From JADJLQ01 sp038251405 (lineage in GTDB: Bacteria; Bacteroidota; Bacteroidia; Chitinophagales; Saprospiraceae), in assembly GCA_038251405.1 (NCBI GenBank), contig JBBSBH010000012.1, positions 1-64,000 on the forward strand: a DNA stretch of 64,000 nt, given 5' to 3'. The notes beneath the pieces were generated by a model. It made no database searches and had not been told where the DNA came from. It saw only the letters and a program-made list of their open reading frames with translations. Below are positions 8,925 through 17,217 of the stretch, in pieces. Positions within the stretch are counted from its first letter, which is position 1; each line of letters opens with the position of its first letter. Both the position numbers and the translations under genes were made by a program.

Positions 8925-9692
8925 TTATTCATTATCCATAAATTCTAAGAATATTTCTTTCAATTCCAACGGTTTATCTGCATGCACCCAATGCCCAGCG
9001 CCTTCGATGGTTACAATTCTGGACTCAGGAAACAGTTCCTTTATCTTTGCTTCGTCAGATTCTTTAATATAATTTGATAATGATCCTTTTACAAAAAGAC
9101 AGGGCTTGGTGAAAGGGACACTGGAAATCACCTCTATATTGATCTCCTCATAGTGCTGATACAAAGCCTCGAGATTGAATCTCCATTTGAAATTTCCTGC
9201 ATCATCCCGCGTCAAATTTTTCAATAAAAATTGACGAATGGTTTGATCCTCAATATGTGTTTTCAGCGAGTCTTCGGCTTCATTTCTGGTGTGCATACTG
9301 CTCAAGTTGATAGCTAATAAAGCATCAAAATAAACCTGGTGATGTGGCGGATATGACCTCATCGCAATATCTATGACCATCAATTTTTCTACCCGCACTG
9401 GAAATTTCAATGCAAAAATAGCAGCGGCTTTACCTCCCATTGAATGGCCCAGTAGATTACAAGTCGAAATCTGTAACGATTCCAGAGTCTCCCAAATATC
9501 CCTGGCAATCAGATCATAATTAAACTCGGGGGAATGCCCGGACTGTCCGTGATTGCGAATATCCAAAGTAAAGACCTGAAAATGGTCGGCGATGCTTTTG
9601 GCAAAAGTCTGCCAGTTATCAGAAGATCCAAATAAGCCATGCAATATTACCAATGGCTTTCCAGACCCATATGATCTAAAATTTAGAATCAA
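8925..9692 (-). CDS. Alpha/beta-fold hydrolase (YbfF-like)
   Basis: A 255-residue cytoplasmic alpha/beta hydrolase with an oxyanion-hole block HGLFGSSDNW (19-28), a nucleophile elbow GHSMGGK (Ser84) and a catalytic-His block GAGHWVHAD near the C-terminus. It is closest in pattern to the esterase YbfF family; the substrate cannot be told. Its ATG overlaps the end of the upstream moxR gene by 4 bp, so the two are probably co-transcribed. Confidence 0.85.
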   Translation of the reverse strand: MILNFRSYGSGKPLVILHGLFGSSDNWQTFAKSIADHFQVFTLDIRNHGQSGHSPEFNYDLIARDIWETLESLQISTCNLLGHSMGGKAAAIFALKFPVRVEKLMVIDIAMRSYPPHHQVYFDALLAINLSSMHTRNEAEDSLKTHIEDQTIRQFLLKNLTRDDAGNFKWRFNLEALYQHYEEINIEVISSVPFTKPCLFVKGSLSNYIKESDEAKIKELFPESRIVTIEGAGHWVHADKPLELKEIFLEFMDNE

Positions 9693-10657
9693 AGCAGTGC
9701 CTCTATGATTTTGTCTTCAGAGATACCCTCTGCTTCAGCTTTGTAGTTGCGGACTATGCGATGTCTTAAAACTAATTTGGCAATTGTTTGTACATCTTCA
9801 ATATCTGGCGAATATTTTCCACTAATGGCACCATGAGCTTTAGCCCCAAGGACTAAAAATTGGGATGCCCGGGGACCAGCTCCCCATGATATATATTGAT
9901 TTACCTCTGCAGTTGCCCGAGCAGTGTTAGGTCGGGTCTTTGAGGCCAGATTTACAGCATATTCCAATACATTATCTGCAATGGGAATCTTTCTAATAAT
10001 ATCCTGGTAATAACTTATATCAGCACCATTCATCACCAGCCTTAGCTCAGGCACGTAGGTAGAAGTAGTATTTTTTACCACCTGTACTTCATCTTTAAAA
10101 TCAGGATAATCTAACATGATATTAAACATGAACCGGTCTAGTTGTGCTTCTGGCAAAGGGTAAGTTCCTTCCTGCTCTATAGGGTTTTGTGTAGCCAATA
10201 CAAAGAACGGACTTGGCAATAGATGGCGTTCGCCACTTACTGTGACTGATCTTTCCTGCATAGCTTCCAGTAGTGCGGCCTGGGTTTTTGGAGGAGTTCT
10301 ATTGATTTCATCTGCTAATACAATATTGGCAAATAGAGGACCTCTATTAAATCTAAATCTTCTGTCTTCATCCAGGATTTCAGATCCGGTAATATCACTG
10401 GGCATCAGGTCGGGAGTAAACTGGATTCGATTAAATTCCAAATCCAACACCCTGCAGATGGTAGACACCAATAAAGTTTTGGCTAATCCGGGAACTCCTA
10501 CTAAAAGGCTATGACCATTGGAAAAAAGAGAAAGGATTACTGCTTTTACCACTTCATCCTGACCTATGATCACTTTACTCACTTCCCGGTTAAGATCTTT
10601 ATAAGCCTGTCCTAGTGCATCCACTGCCTGCACATCTGATAAATTCTCTCGCTGCAT
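9689..10657 (-). CDS. MoxR-family AAA+ ATPase
   Basis: A 322-residue AAA+ chaperone-like ATPase with Walker A GVPGLAKT (54-61), Walker B VLADEINRTPP, sensor 1 ATQNPIEQEGTYPLPEAQLDRF, and a C-terminal lid domain with GAGPRASQ. MoxR proteins usually act with DUF58/VWA proteins encoded just downstream. Here the downstream gene is an alpha/beta hydrolase and no DUF58, BatA or VWA gene is in the window. Confidence 0.92.
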   Translation of the reverse strand: MQRENLSDVQAVDALGQAYKDLNREVSKVIIGQDEVVKAVILSLFSNGHSLLVGVPGLAKTLLVSTICRVLDLEFNRIQFTPDLMPSDITGSEILDEDRRFRFNRGPLFANIVLADEINRTPPKTQAALLEAMQERSVTVSGERHLLPSPFFVLATQNPIEQEGTYPLPEAQLDRFMFNIMLDYPDFKDEVQVVKNTTSTYVPELRLVMNGADISYYQDIIRKIPIADNVLEYAVNLASKTRPNTARATAEVNQYISWGAGPRASQFLVLGAKAHGAISGKYSPDIEDVQTIAKLVLRHRIVRNYKAEAEGISEDKIIEALL

Positions 10658-10679
10658 GTATTTGATTTATTAAAGTGTA

Positions 10680-10687
10680 CAAAAATA
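10680..10687 (-). promoter_or_regulatory. Putative -7 box TATTTTTG upstream of moxR
   Basis: A perfect TAnnTTTG on the minus strand, 22 nt before the moxR ATG at 10657. It probably drives moxR and the downstream hydrolase. Confidence 0.45.
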
Positions 10688-10802
10688 GCACAATTAGAGG
10701 TAGCTGCAAGGTTTTAAGATATCCTTAAGGCTTATGGGTGATTTGGACAGGTATTGCGGAAAAATTAACTTTGGCAAGGCTAAAAAAATATTATTACAAT
10801 TA

Positions 10803-10997
10803 TTATCTATCGAAAAATTTTATCCTATTCCCTAAACTTTCGATTGTTTGGGCCATCCGCTCTATTTTGGTGTTTTCTGTTTTTGCAGAATAAATCCAAT
10901 CTAAATAAGATTTCTTTTTCCCTTCGTCAATCCTCAAAGTATCTATTGGGCAATTGTCACTCTTACCCCATTTGGGTACAGGGATGTAGTACCTCAT
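10803..10997 (-). pseudogene. Remnant of a YdeI/OmdA (bacteriocin-protection-like) gene
   Basis: A 64-codon open stretch whose last half reads SYLDWIYSAKTENTKIERM, the typical C-terminal end of YdeI/OmpD-associated family proteins. Family members usually have about 190 residues with an upstream FGWIDG core. Neither that core nor the preceding region can be found upstream on this strand, so this is probably a decayed or recombined fragment. A near-complete homologue lies at the right window edge. Confidence 0.45.
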
Positions 10998-11029
10998 ACC
11001 GACCTGGAAAATTCATTTCTTCCATAGCC

Positions 11030-11179
11030 ATGATACTTGGATATACTAATATTACAGTGTGTACCGGAATCGTCCCAGTAGAAATGAGAAAGGCAATGGA
11101 TAAAAACATGTGTAAAACGCGTAACGCAGCTATTCTATACAATTCAAAATATTGTCCAGCCTGTGGATTAAAAATATAA
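11030..11179 (+). CDS. Possible small zinc-ribbon-like ORF (49 aa), doubtful
   Basis: An ATG at 11030 opens a 49-residue frame ending YCPACGLKI, with an additional Cys at residue 11 and another at 28. It ends 7 bp before the mscS start. No promoter box is clear and no family is recognised. It may be a genuine small protein or a remnant; the surrounding 10658-11186 interval otherwise holds only the YdeI fragment. Confidence 0.25.
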   Translation: MILGYTNITVCTGIVPVEMRKAMDKNMCKTRNAAILYNSKYCPACGLKI

Positions 11180-11186
11180 TTTTAGT

Positions 11187-11999
11187 ATGAAGGAGATTTT
11201 AAATTTTGATTTATTTACTATAAGCGAACAACAAATTACGGTATCCTCTTTAGTGTTTTTGGCTTTGTATTCTGTTGTCATGTATTTGATTTTACGGTTG
11301 ATCAAAAAAATGGTTTATAGAGTAAAGAAATTTGATGTTGCCAAGCAGTATACCATTTATAGTTTGATCAAATATATTGCTGTAGTACTATTTATAATTT
11401 CCGGATTGCAAATACTGGGATTCAATCTTTCTGTATTACTAGCGGGGTCAGCTGCATTTTTGGTCGGTATCGGTTTGGGTTTGCAAAATCTTTTCAGTGA
11501 TTTTATCTCGGGCATCATTATTATGGCGGATGCTACTATTAAGGTAGGTGACATTTTAGATATCAATGGACTTGTATGCAAAGTGCAAGAGATACATTTG
11601 CGTACTACTACAGTACTCACTCGAGACGATAAATACATTATCATTCCCAATAGTGACTTTACCCGGAATAGATTGATTAATTGGTCACATTCTCTAATCA
11701 CTTCCAGATTTGAAGTTTCAGTAGGGGTAGACTATAGTTCTGATCCACTGTTAATTATGAAAATTCTAAAACAAGTGGCTGCTGAACAATCGCAGATTAA
11801 TAAAGACCCATTACCCTTTGCACGTTTTAATGATTATGAGGATTCTTCCATGAAATTTACGCTTTACTTTTGGTGCGATGATCTTTTTAGAGTGGAAAAT
11901 TTAAAAAGTGAATTACGTGTGCGGATCTATCAATTATTCAAGGAAAACAATATTATTATTCCTTTCCCTCAGCGGGTCTTGCATATAAAACAATCCTGA
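11187..11999 (+). CDS. Small-conductance mechanosensitive channel (MscS family)
   Basis: A 270-residue inner-membrane channel that releases osmolytes on hypo-osmotic shock. Helices are at about 18-38, 58-78 and 82-115. The pore-lining TM3 has the glycine/alanine-rich pattern LLAGSAAFLVGIGLGLQNLF, followed by the beta domain IKVGDILDINGLVCKVQEI and IIPNSDFTRNRLINWS. The length is typical of minimal MscS (about 270-290). It is convergent with the following DinB-like gene; the stops lie next to each other. Confidence 0.92.
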   Translation: MKEILNFDLFTISEQQITVSSLVFLALYSVVMYLILRLIKKMVYRVKKFDVAKQYTIYSLIKYIAVVLFIISGLQILGFNLSVLLAGSAAFLVGIGLGLQNLFSDFISGIIIMADATIKVGDILDINGLVCKVQEIHLRTTTVLTRDDKYIIIPNSDFTRNRLINWSHSLITSRFEVSVGVDYSSDPLLIMKILKQVAAEQSQINKDPLPFARFNDYEDSSMKFTLYFWCDDLFRVENLKSELRVRIYQLFKENNIIIPFPQRVLHIKQS

Positions 12000-12581
12000 T
12001 CAATCCCTTTTTATACCCTGCAATACACTCACTCCGTTTGGAAATGGATTACCAGATGATCGTCTGAATGATACCACCTGGCCAATATGCCACAAAGCAT
12101 CTGCTATGGGTCCGTTCACCAGGTTCCAAAAAGGAAATTCGTTGGTGCGTTCTCCATTTTTGAAAATCATTTTATACTTATTGAGATCTGCATCGGCCAT
12201 TTTGAGGATATCACTTGATTGTTTAAGATTATCCAGCGTCTTTGCTCTCATTTCCTCATAAGTAAGTGGAGTTGGATTCGCATTATTTTCGTTAGGTACC
12301 TGCCTAACTGCATTTAATAATACGGATGTCAGCCCCATGATATGCTCCAATGTATTGAATGAAGATCTTGACTTTTCTCCCGGAGACCACTCTAAGTCTT
12401 CCTTTCGCAATCCTTCCGTAGCCCAAAAATATCTAAATCCGACGCCGTCTACCATTCTTGCGGCTACATTGGCTGCAGAATAGCTTTCAGGATTTGCAGG
12501 GATCTCATAATAATAAGGTTTGTCCTGACTAAAGGCATAGATAGAGTTCATGATTAGAATTAGTATACCAAAGTATTTCAT
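12000..12581 (-). CDS. Secreted DinB-like (DinB_2) domain protein
   Basis: A 193-residue protein with a signal peptide from the ATG at 12581 (MKYFGILILIMNSIYAFSQ). The mature part is a DinB-like four-helix bundle: LEWSPGEKSRSS, TLEHIMGLTSVLLNAV with the first His, and DALWHIGQVVSFRRSSGNP with the C-terminal His and RRxSGNP. Most family members are cytoplasmic metal-binding thiol-transferase-like proteins; the exported form is common in Bacteroidota and its function is unknown. The frame extends 26 codons upstream (to 12659) but without a signal peptide at its start, so the internal ATG is preferred. Confidence 0.8.
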   Translation of the reverse strand: MKYFGILILIMNSIYAFSQDKPYYYEIPANPESYSAANVAARMVDGVGFRYFWATEGLRKEDLEWSPGEKSRSSFNTLEHIMGLTSVLLNAVRQVPNENNANPTPLTYEEMRAKTLDNLKQSSDILKMADADLNKYKMIFKNGERTNEFPFWNLVNGPIADALWHIGQVVSFRRSSGNPFPNGVSVLQGIKRD

Positions 12582-12702
12582 TGAAAAATATTTAATAGCT
12601 AAAAGTAAATATATTAGTTTTCTCCTAAACGAATAGTCTCGATGTATGTGAGTTACCATATATTTATATTTTAAGTCTATCTTTATTTAAAAAATTTTAT
12701 CC

Positions 12703-14271
12703 ATGAAAAGACTTACGCTCACTTCCCTCTTTTTCTTAGTACTCACCTACTTATTTGCTCAGGATGCAGTAGATGAAAAAGCAAATGCCATTATTAGAAA
12801 ACAAGGAATGGAAAACAGCAAAGTCATGTACTATGCATCTAAGATCATAGATGAATTAGGTCCCAGGTTAACCGGTTCAGATATGCTGGACAAAGCCGGT
12901 GAATGGGTAATCAATGAAACTAAATCAATGGGTTTGGCCAATAGTCATCTGGCTTCATGGGGACCTTTTGGTAGAGGGTGGGAACTCAAACATTTTGAAA
13001 TGGGCAATGAATCACCAGTGTATTATCCCGTTATAGCCTACCCCAAAGCCTGGTCGCCATCTACTACTGGTCAAGTAACAGGAGAGGTGATTTATTTAGA
13101 TGCTGTGACTGAAGATCAAATCAATTCATATAAAGGAAAATTAAGGGGGAAATTTGTATTATTAGATACTATTCGGGAAGTAAAAGAATGGTTTGATCCT
13201 TCTGGTACGCGGTTTAATGCCACTGAATTATTGGATATGGCAAACAGCCCCATGCCTGCCCCTCGAACAGGAAGAGGAAACCTGCCCAGAAATTTTGGAA
13301 GAGGAAATAGCTCTACTATTGCATTATGGAACCTGATCTATGATGAAAAACCGCTCGCTGTATTAGATAGAAGTTTCAAAGGAGACCTGGGTACTATATT
13401 CGTTTCCGGAGCAAGAGCAAAATCTGGGAGTGCCTATGCCTCAAATGCAGAAGTGATCCCTCAGGTAACTTTAGCTATTGAGCACTATAATCGGATTTTG
13501 AGAATGGCGCTAAACGGAATTCCAGTAAAATTATCCATGGATTTAAAAACAGTATTCTCTAATCCTGGTGGAATGGAAAATAATATCATTGCCGAAATTC
13601 CCGGTAGTGATCTTAGGGATGAAATAGTCATGTTTGGTGCTCATTTCGATTCCTGGCATTCTGGAACCGGTGCTACCGATAACGGAGCCGGCTCGTGTGT
13701 AATGATGGAAGTAGCCAGAATTTTACAGGCCACCTATAAAGAATTAGGCATAAAACCAAAACGAACATTAAGGCTTGCCTTGTGGACTGGTGAGGAACAA
13801 GGCTTACTGGGTAGTCGAGCCTATGTGAATCAAAATCTGGTGCAAAGAGACTCTGGAAATAATATTACTTCTCTAAAACCTGAGCAAGGAAAAATCTCTG
13901 CTTACTATAATCTGGACAATGGAACCGGCAAAATCAGGGGTGTTTATCTTCAGGGAAATGATAAAGTAAGTAATACATTTCGCACCTGGCTGGATGCATG
14001 GAAAGATCTTGGCGCTACCACGCTCACTTTGCAAAATACCGGAGGTACTGATCATTTATCATTTGATGCAGCTGGAGTGCCTGGTTTTCAGTTTATACAA
14101 GATGAAATAAGCTATATGAGTAAAACGCATCATAGTAATATGGACAATTATGATCATCTGGAAGAAGAAGATTTGAAGCAGGCGGCTACTATCATCGCCT
14201 CTTTCGTTTACCATACGGCGCAACGTGATGAGCAATTGCCCAGAAAAGCACCACCTATAATGGAACATTAA
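12703..14271 (+). CDS. Secreted M28-family zinc aminopeptidase/carboxypeptidase
   Basis: A 522-residue periplasmic or secreted metallopeptidase with a signal peptide (MKRLTLTSLFFLVLTYLFAQ). An insert PA-like domain occupies about 110-260. The M28 zinc ligands are seen in GAHFDSWHSGTGATDNGAGS (His and bridging Asp), WTGEEQGLLGS (catalytic Glu and a Glu ligand), YNLDNGTG (Asp) and the late TDHLSFD/HHSNMDNYD block. It probably degrades peptides taken up as nutrients. It is convergent with oxyR; a short TAGTG-AAG-CACTA stem at 14291-14303 lies between the two. Confidence 0.9.
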   Translation: MKRLTLTSLFFLVLTYLFAQDAVDEKANAIIRKQGMENSKVMYYASKIIDELGPRLTGSDMLDKAGEWVINETKSMGLANSHLASWGPFGRGWELKHFEMGNESPVYYPVIAYPKAWSPSTTGQVTGEVIYLDAVTEDQINSYKGKLRGKFVLLDTIREVKEWFDPSGTRFNATELLDMANSPMPAPRTGRGNLPRNFGRGNSSTIALWNLIYDEKPLAVLDRSFKGDLGTIFVSGARAKSGSAYASNAEVIPQVTLAIEHYNRILRMALNGIPVKLSMDLKTVFSNPGGMENNIIAEIPGSDLRDEIVMFGAHFDSWHSGTGATDNGAGSCVMMEVARILQATYKELGIKPKRTLRLALWTGEEQGLLGSRAYVNQNLVQRDSGNNITSLKPEQGKISAYYNLDNGTGKIRGVYLQGNDKVSNTFRTWLDAWKDLGATTLTLQNTGGTDHLSFDAAGVPGFQFIQDEISYMSKTHHSNMDNYDHLEEEDLKQAATIIASFVYHTAQRDEQLPRKAPPIMEH

Positions 14272-14304
14272 GAAATGGTTCACCTAAGTGTAGTGAAGCA
14301 CTAA

Positions 14305-15276
14305 CTATTCTTTAGTAATGTGTTCTAAGACGGTAATATTTTTCTTCAGCGATTTAGATGTATTAAATGATGAAGTGGTAAAGTCTATTTTTTTACAGAT
14401 CATATCTTTTAACTCAGACAATAATTTTTTTCTGGGATAATTTTTAAAAGTAACCAGGCTGATTTCACGTACAGGTATAGGAGGTGCGAATTCATATAAT
14501 TGGGTCTTTTGGCTTTCGCTTAAATTCAAAGTTGCCAGTTTAGGCAAAATGGTAACTCCATTGTCTTTATTTACAAGGTTGATCAATGTTTCAATGCTTC
14601 CGGCCTCGTACCTGATCGATTGATGGTGAGCATCATTCTTCTTTCTCATTTGACAAAAATTGAGCATTTGATTGCGCATACAATGGCCTTCCTCCAATAA
14701 CCATAAGTGATCGGGATTGATGTCTTCCGGTAATAAATATTTCTTCCTTTTCAGATTTTCACTACGGGATGCATAGGCATAAAATTGTTCATAAAATAAA
14801 TGATGTTCCGATAGATTATTTTCAAATAATGGTGTGGCCAATAAGCCCATATCCAAATCTCCACTTTTTAATCCTTCAATGATATCCGTGGTAATGAGCT
14901 CTCTAATAGTGATTTTCAGTAGCGGGAATTTAGTAGATAACTCATTTAAAAAAATGGGGAGCAAATAAGGAGCCAGGGTAGGAATGATACCCAGCCGCAG
15001 ATCTCCCATTACTTCATCCTTTATCTCCTGTAGGGCAAGCTTCATGTTTTTTACTCCGGCTAGTATTTCTTTAGCATAGTTCAAAACTAATTCGCCTTCT
15101 TTGGTTACGGTAACTGGCTTTGTAGTTCGATTAAAAATCAATACGCCCAGTTCTTCTTCCAGTCTTTTTATCATCATACTCAGCGTAGCTTGAGTAACGA
15201 AGCATTTATTAGCTGCCTTAACAAAATGTCTTTCTTCACTCACTGCAATTAGATAATCAAGCTGTTGTAAATTCAT
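14305..15276 (-). CDS. oxyR: OxyR, H2O2-sensing LysR-type regulator
   Basis: A 323-residue LysR-type regulator. The N-terminal winged HTH reads LQQLDYLIAVSEERHF, then AANKCFVTQATLSMMIKRLEE. The redox segment is EEGHCMRNQMLNFCQM, placing the two cysteines at residues 199 and 208, exactly the numbering of the disulfide-forming pair of E. coli OxyR. It should therefore activate antioxidant genes on oxidation by peroxide. It is divergent from the rhodanese/fatty-acid-hydroxylase operon (255-bp intergenic). An ATAG-N7-CTAT motif lies 9 bp upstream of its ATG, suggesting autoregulation. Confidence 0.95.
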   Translation of the reverse strand: MNLQQLDYLIAVSEERHFVKAANKCFVTQATLSMMIKRLEEELGVLIFNRTTKPVTVTKEGELVLNYAKEILAGVKNMKLALQEIKDEVMGDLRLGIIPTLAPYLLPIFLNELSTKFPLLKITIRELITTDIIEGLKSGDLDMGLLATPLFENNLSEHHLFYEQFYAYASRSENLKRKKYLLPEDINPDHLWLLEEGHCMRNQMLNFCQMRKKNDAHHQSIRYEAGSIETLINLVNKDNGVTILPKLATLNLSESQKTQLYEFAPPIPVREISLVTFKNYPRKKLLSELKDMICKKIDFTTSSFNTSKSLKKNITVLEHITKE

Positions 15277-15285
15277 GTCACTAAA

Positions 15286-15300
15286 ATAGGCAATATCTAT
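15286..15300. promoter_or_regulatory. Putative OxyR-binding half-site ATAG-N7-CTAT
   Basis: ATAG at 15286-15289, seven bases, then CTAT at 15297-15300: the palindromic half of the E. coli OxyR consensus. A further ATAG lies at 15305-15308. The site overlaps a TATTTTAG box (one mismatch to TAnnTTTG) that is 4 nt from the oxyR ATG, the geometry expected for repression or autoregulation. Confidence 0.5.
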
Positions 15301-15338
15301 TTTGATAGCAGAACATTGAAATGATCGAATTACGGACG

Positions 15339-15355
15339 GGTACTACTCTGGTACC
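15339..15355. repeat. Short inverted repeat in the oxyR-rhodanese intergenic region
   Basis: GGTAC (15339-15343) and GTACC (15351-15355) flank a 7-nt spacer, midway between oxyR and the rhodanese operon. It could be an operator, but is short enough to be chance. Confidence 0.25.
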
Positions 15356-15507
15356 AGATTGATAGTAAAAGATTATTTCAATTTAGGATTAATTAAATTC
15401 TAGAAAAATATAAAATCGAAATCTTTGTTTGTTAAAATACTTTATTTAAAACTGTTTATTCCTCTCCGAATTGTAATAAAAGTAACATAGCCCTAGTCAA
15501 GAAAGTC

Positions 15508-15515
15508 TAACTTTG
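15508..15515 (+). promoter_or_regulatory. -7 promoter box TAACTTTG of the rhodanese operon
   Basis: A perfect TAnnTTTG, 16 nt before the ATG at 15532. No clear -33 TTTG element is seen at the expected distance. Confidence 0.55.
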
Positions 15516-15531
15516 CTAAAAATAATATTTT

Positions 15532-15939
15532 ATGTGCATCCACCTTACTAAGCTAAATGCGGCCTTTTTAATTTTCACTCTATTGAGTATTTCCTTGTCT
15601 TCCATAAATGCACAGACCAAAATAGATGCATCAAAAGTGCAGGAAATGCTAACTCAAGACAAGACTATTCAGTTAGTAGATCTACGTACACCTGGTGAAT
15701 TGGACAAGACAGGTAAAATACCCGGAGCTATGACTATTAATTATAGCTCCCCCGATTTTCAGGAGCGAATTACTAAACTGGATAAAACTAAACCCATCAT
15801 TGTCTATTGTGCCAGTGGAGGAAGAAGCGGTAAGACTGCGGGTATTCTCAGCCAGAGTGGATTTGAAAAAATATATGATTATTCGGGAGGCATGATGGAT
15901 TGGGCGACCAAAGGCTTGAAGACAGAGAAAGTGCAGTAG
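15532..15939 (+). CDS. Exported rhodanese-like sulfurtransferase
   Basis: A 135-residue single-domain rhodanese with a signal peptide (hydrophobic 10-24, ending SSINAQ). The active-site loop is CASGGRSG with Cys93; the family blocks VDLRTPGEL and KIPGAMTINY are present. Such periplasmic enzymes move sulfane sulfur or act in thiol redox balance. It is first in an operon: the next gene starts 1 bp after its stop. The position opposite oxyR suggests oxidative-stress regulation, an inference. Confidence 0.9.
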   Translation: MCIHLTKLNAAFLIFTLLSISLSSINAQTKIDASKVQEMLTQDKTIQLVDLRTPGELDKTGKIPGAMTINYSSPDFQERITKLDKTKPIIVYCASGGRSGKTAGILSQSGFEKIYDYSGGMMDWATKGLKTEKVQ

Positions 15940-15940
15940 C

Positions 15941-16807
15941 ATGAAATATTGGGAACTTTTTTACAATAGTTTTATTGGATATGCCAATTACCTATGGCAC
16001 GAAATCTGGAATCCCCATTGGGGAAACTATTTTTATTGGTTGATATTTGTTTCGGCCCTGGTTTATTGTCTTGAATTGCTTTTCCCCTGGAGAAAAAATC
16101 AACGGCCCATTAGAGAAGACTTTTGGTTGGATACTTTTTACATGTTTTTTAATTTTTTCATTTTTGGAATGATCGGATATATTGCAGTTTCTGATGTAGT
16201 GAGCAAAGCCTTCAATGATTTTTTAGCCCATGTATTTGGAATACGCAATCTGGTCGCCATCAATATTGCTCAATTGCCCCGCTGGGCTCAATTATTTACA
16301 TTATTCATTGTGCGGGATTTTGTTCAATGGAATACGCATCGGTTATTACACTGGTCGCCCTGGCTTTGGAAATTTCACAAAGTGCATCATTCAGTGCGGG
16401 AGATGGGCTATGCAGCACATTTACGGTATCACTTCATGGAAACCATTGTATATCGCAGTATTGAATATCTTCCACTGGCGATGATTGGTTTTGGAATAAA
16501 AGATTTTATCATCGTGCATTTGTTTACTTTACTGGTAGGTCATTTTAATCATGCTAATCTTAAAATCCCACTTGGTCCATTAAAATACATTTTCAATAGT
16601 CCTCAGATGCATATCTGGCACCACGCCAAAGATCTTCCTCAAGGCTCATACGGTGTAAACTATGGGCTCACCCTTTCAATATGGGATTATCTTTTCCACA
16701 CCGTCTGGATGCCAAAGGATGGGCGCGATATTAAACTAGGATTTGACGGGGTAGATCAATATCCGCATAATTTTTTAAAGCAAGTGATAAAACCTTTTGA
16801 GCGTTGA
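15941..16807 (+). CDS. Sterol desaturase/fatty acid hydroxylase family membrane di-iron enzyme
   Basis: A 288-residue integral-membrane di-iron oxygenase. The histidine boxes are HRLLH (133-137), HKVHH (146-150), HFNHAN (201-206) and HIWHH (224-228), in the order typical of the FA_hydroxylase superfamily. Hydrophobic segments are at about 31-50, 66-86, 115-128 and 185-200. The substrate is likely a fatty acyl chain, carotenoid or other membrane lipid, not necessarily a sterol. It is tightly packed with the rhodanese upstream, and its TGA overlaps the TTG start of the next gene by 4 bp. Confidence 0.9.
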   Translation: MKYWELFYNSFIGYANYLWHEIWNPHWGNYFYWLIFVSALVYCLELLFPWRKNQRPIREDFWLDTFYMFFNFFIFGMIGYIAVSDVVSKAFNDFLAHVFGIRNLVAINIAQLPRWAQLFTLFIVRDFVQWNTHRLLHWSPWLWKFHKVHHSVREMGYAAHLRYHFMETIVYRSIEYLPLAMIGFGIKDFIIVHLFTLLVGHFNHANLKIPLGPLKYIFNSPQMHIWHHAKDLPQGSYGVNYGLTLSIWDYLFHTVWMPKDGRDIKLGFDGVDQYPHNFLKQVIKPFER

Positions 16808-17028
16808 AAATTGTATTAAACAGTCCTATTACTGTATTAATAGCTTGTCTTTCATTAGGACTTGCACCATTTTTTCCTGAACCTCATATTTGGGGTAAAC
16901 TCAAGTGGGTAGTCGGTGGAGCGCGTGGGATGCAACTAATAGATTGGTTAGATCTTCTATTTCATGGATTGCCCTGGATATTATTGATGAGGATAGTAGT
17001 ATTAAGGATAGTCAAGAAGCAAGCTTGA
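16804..17028 (+). CDS. Small membrane protein, hydroxylase partner
   Basis: A 74-residue protein with two hydrophobic stretches (about 8-24 and 48-68) around a conserved-looking FFPEPHIWGKLKWVVGGARG segment. It starts at a TTG overlapping the stop of the fatty-acid-hydroxylase gene by 4 bp, indicating translational coupling. I know similar small proteins in other Bacteroidota beside such genes, sometimes labelled RND transporter without basis. It may be an assembly factor or partner of the hydroxylase; the function is unknown. Confidence 0.7.
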   Translation: MKIVLNSPITVLIACLSLGLAPFFPEPHIWGKLKWVVGGARGMQLIDWLDLLFHGLPWILLMRIVVLRIVKKQA

Positions 17029-17121
17029 TTACTGGTAAAAAAGAATTTTAAAATATTTCGGTGCTCTGGACTTATAAAAGGTATGTTTTAAAACATAGAG
17101 TTTGGAGCTTTGTTGCTTATT

Positions 17122-17144
17122 TAAAAAAAACTGGAGTTGGCTCC
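17122..17144 (-). terminator. Rho-independent terminator-like hairpin (minus strand)
   Basis: On the minus strand GGAG-CCAA-CTCC is followed by AG and eight T. It would end transcripts of the rhodanese lipoprotein gene at 17535, implying a 3' UTR of about 400 nt. The stem is only 4 bp. Confidence 0.35.
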
Positions 17145-17195
17145 TATAATCTGAATCATTTTGCCATCTGAAATTTATTTTGATACTTTATTCCC

Positions 17196-17217
17196 AAAAA
17201 AGCATTAGCTTTTTTTA
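17196..17217. terminator. Terminator-like hairpin downstream of the rhodanese/hydroxylase operon
   Basis: AAAAAAGC, loop ATTA, GCTTTTTT and further T: a perfect 8-bp stem with a U-tract in the plus direction, about 170 nt after the operon's last stop. It could also work on the minus strand. Confidence 0.45.

Noticed and set aside
14291..14303. TAGTG-AAG-CACTA stem as a terminator between the M28 gene and oxyR
   Set aside because: A five-base stem with a 3-nt loop and no T-run; too weak to call.
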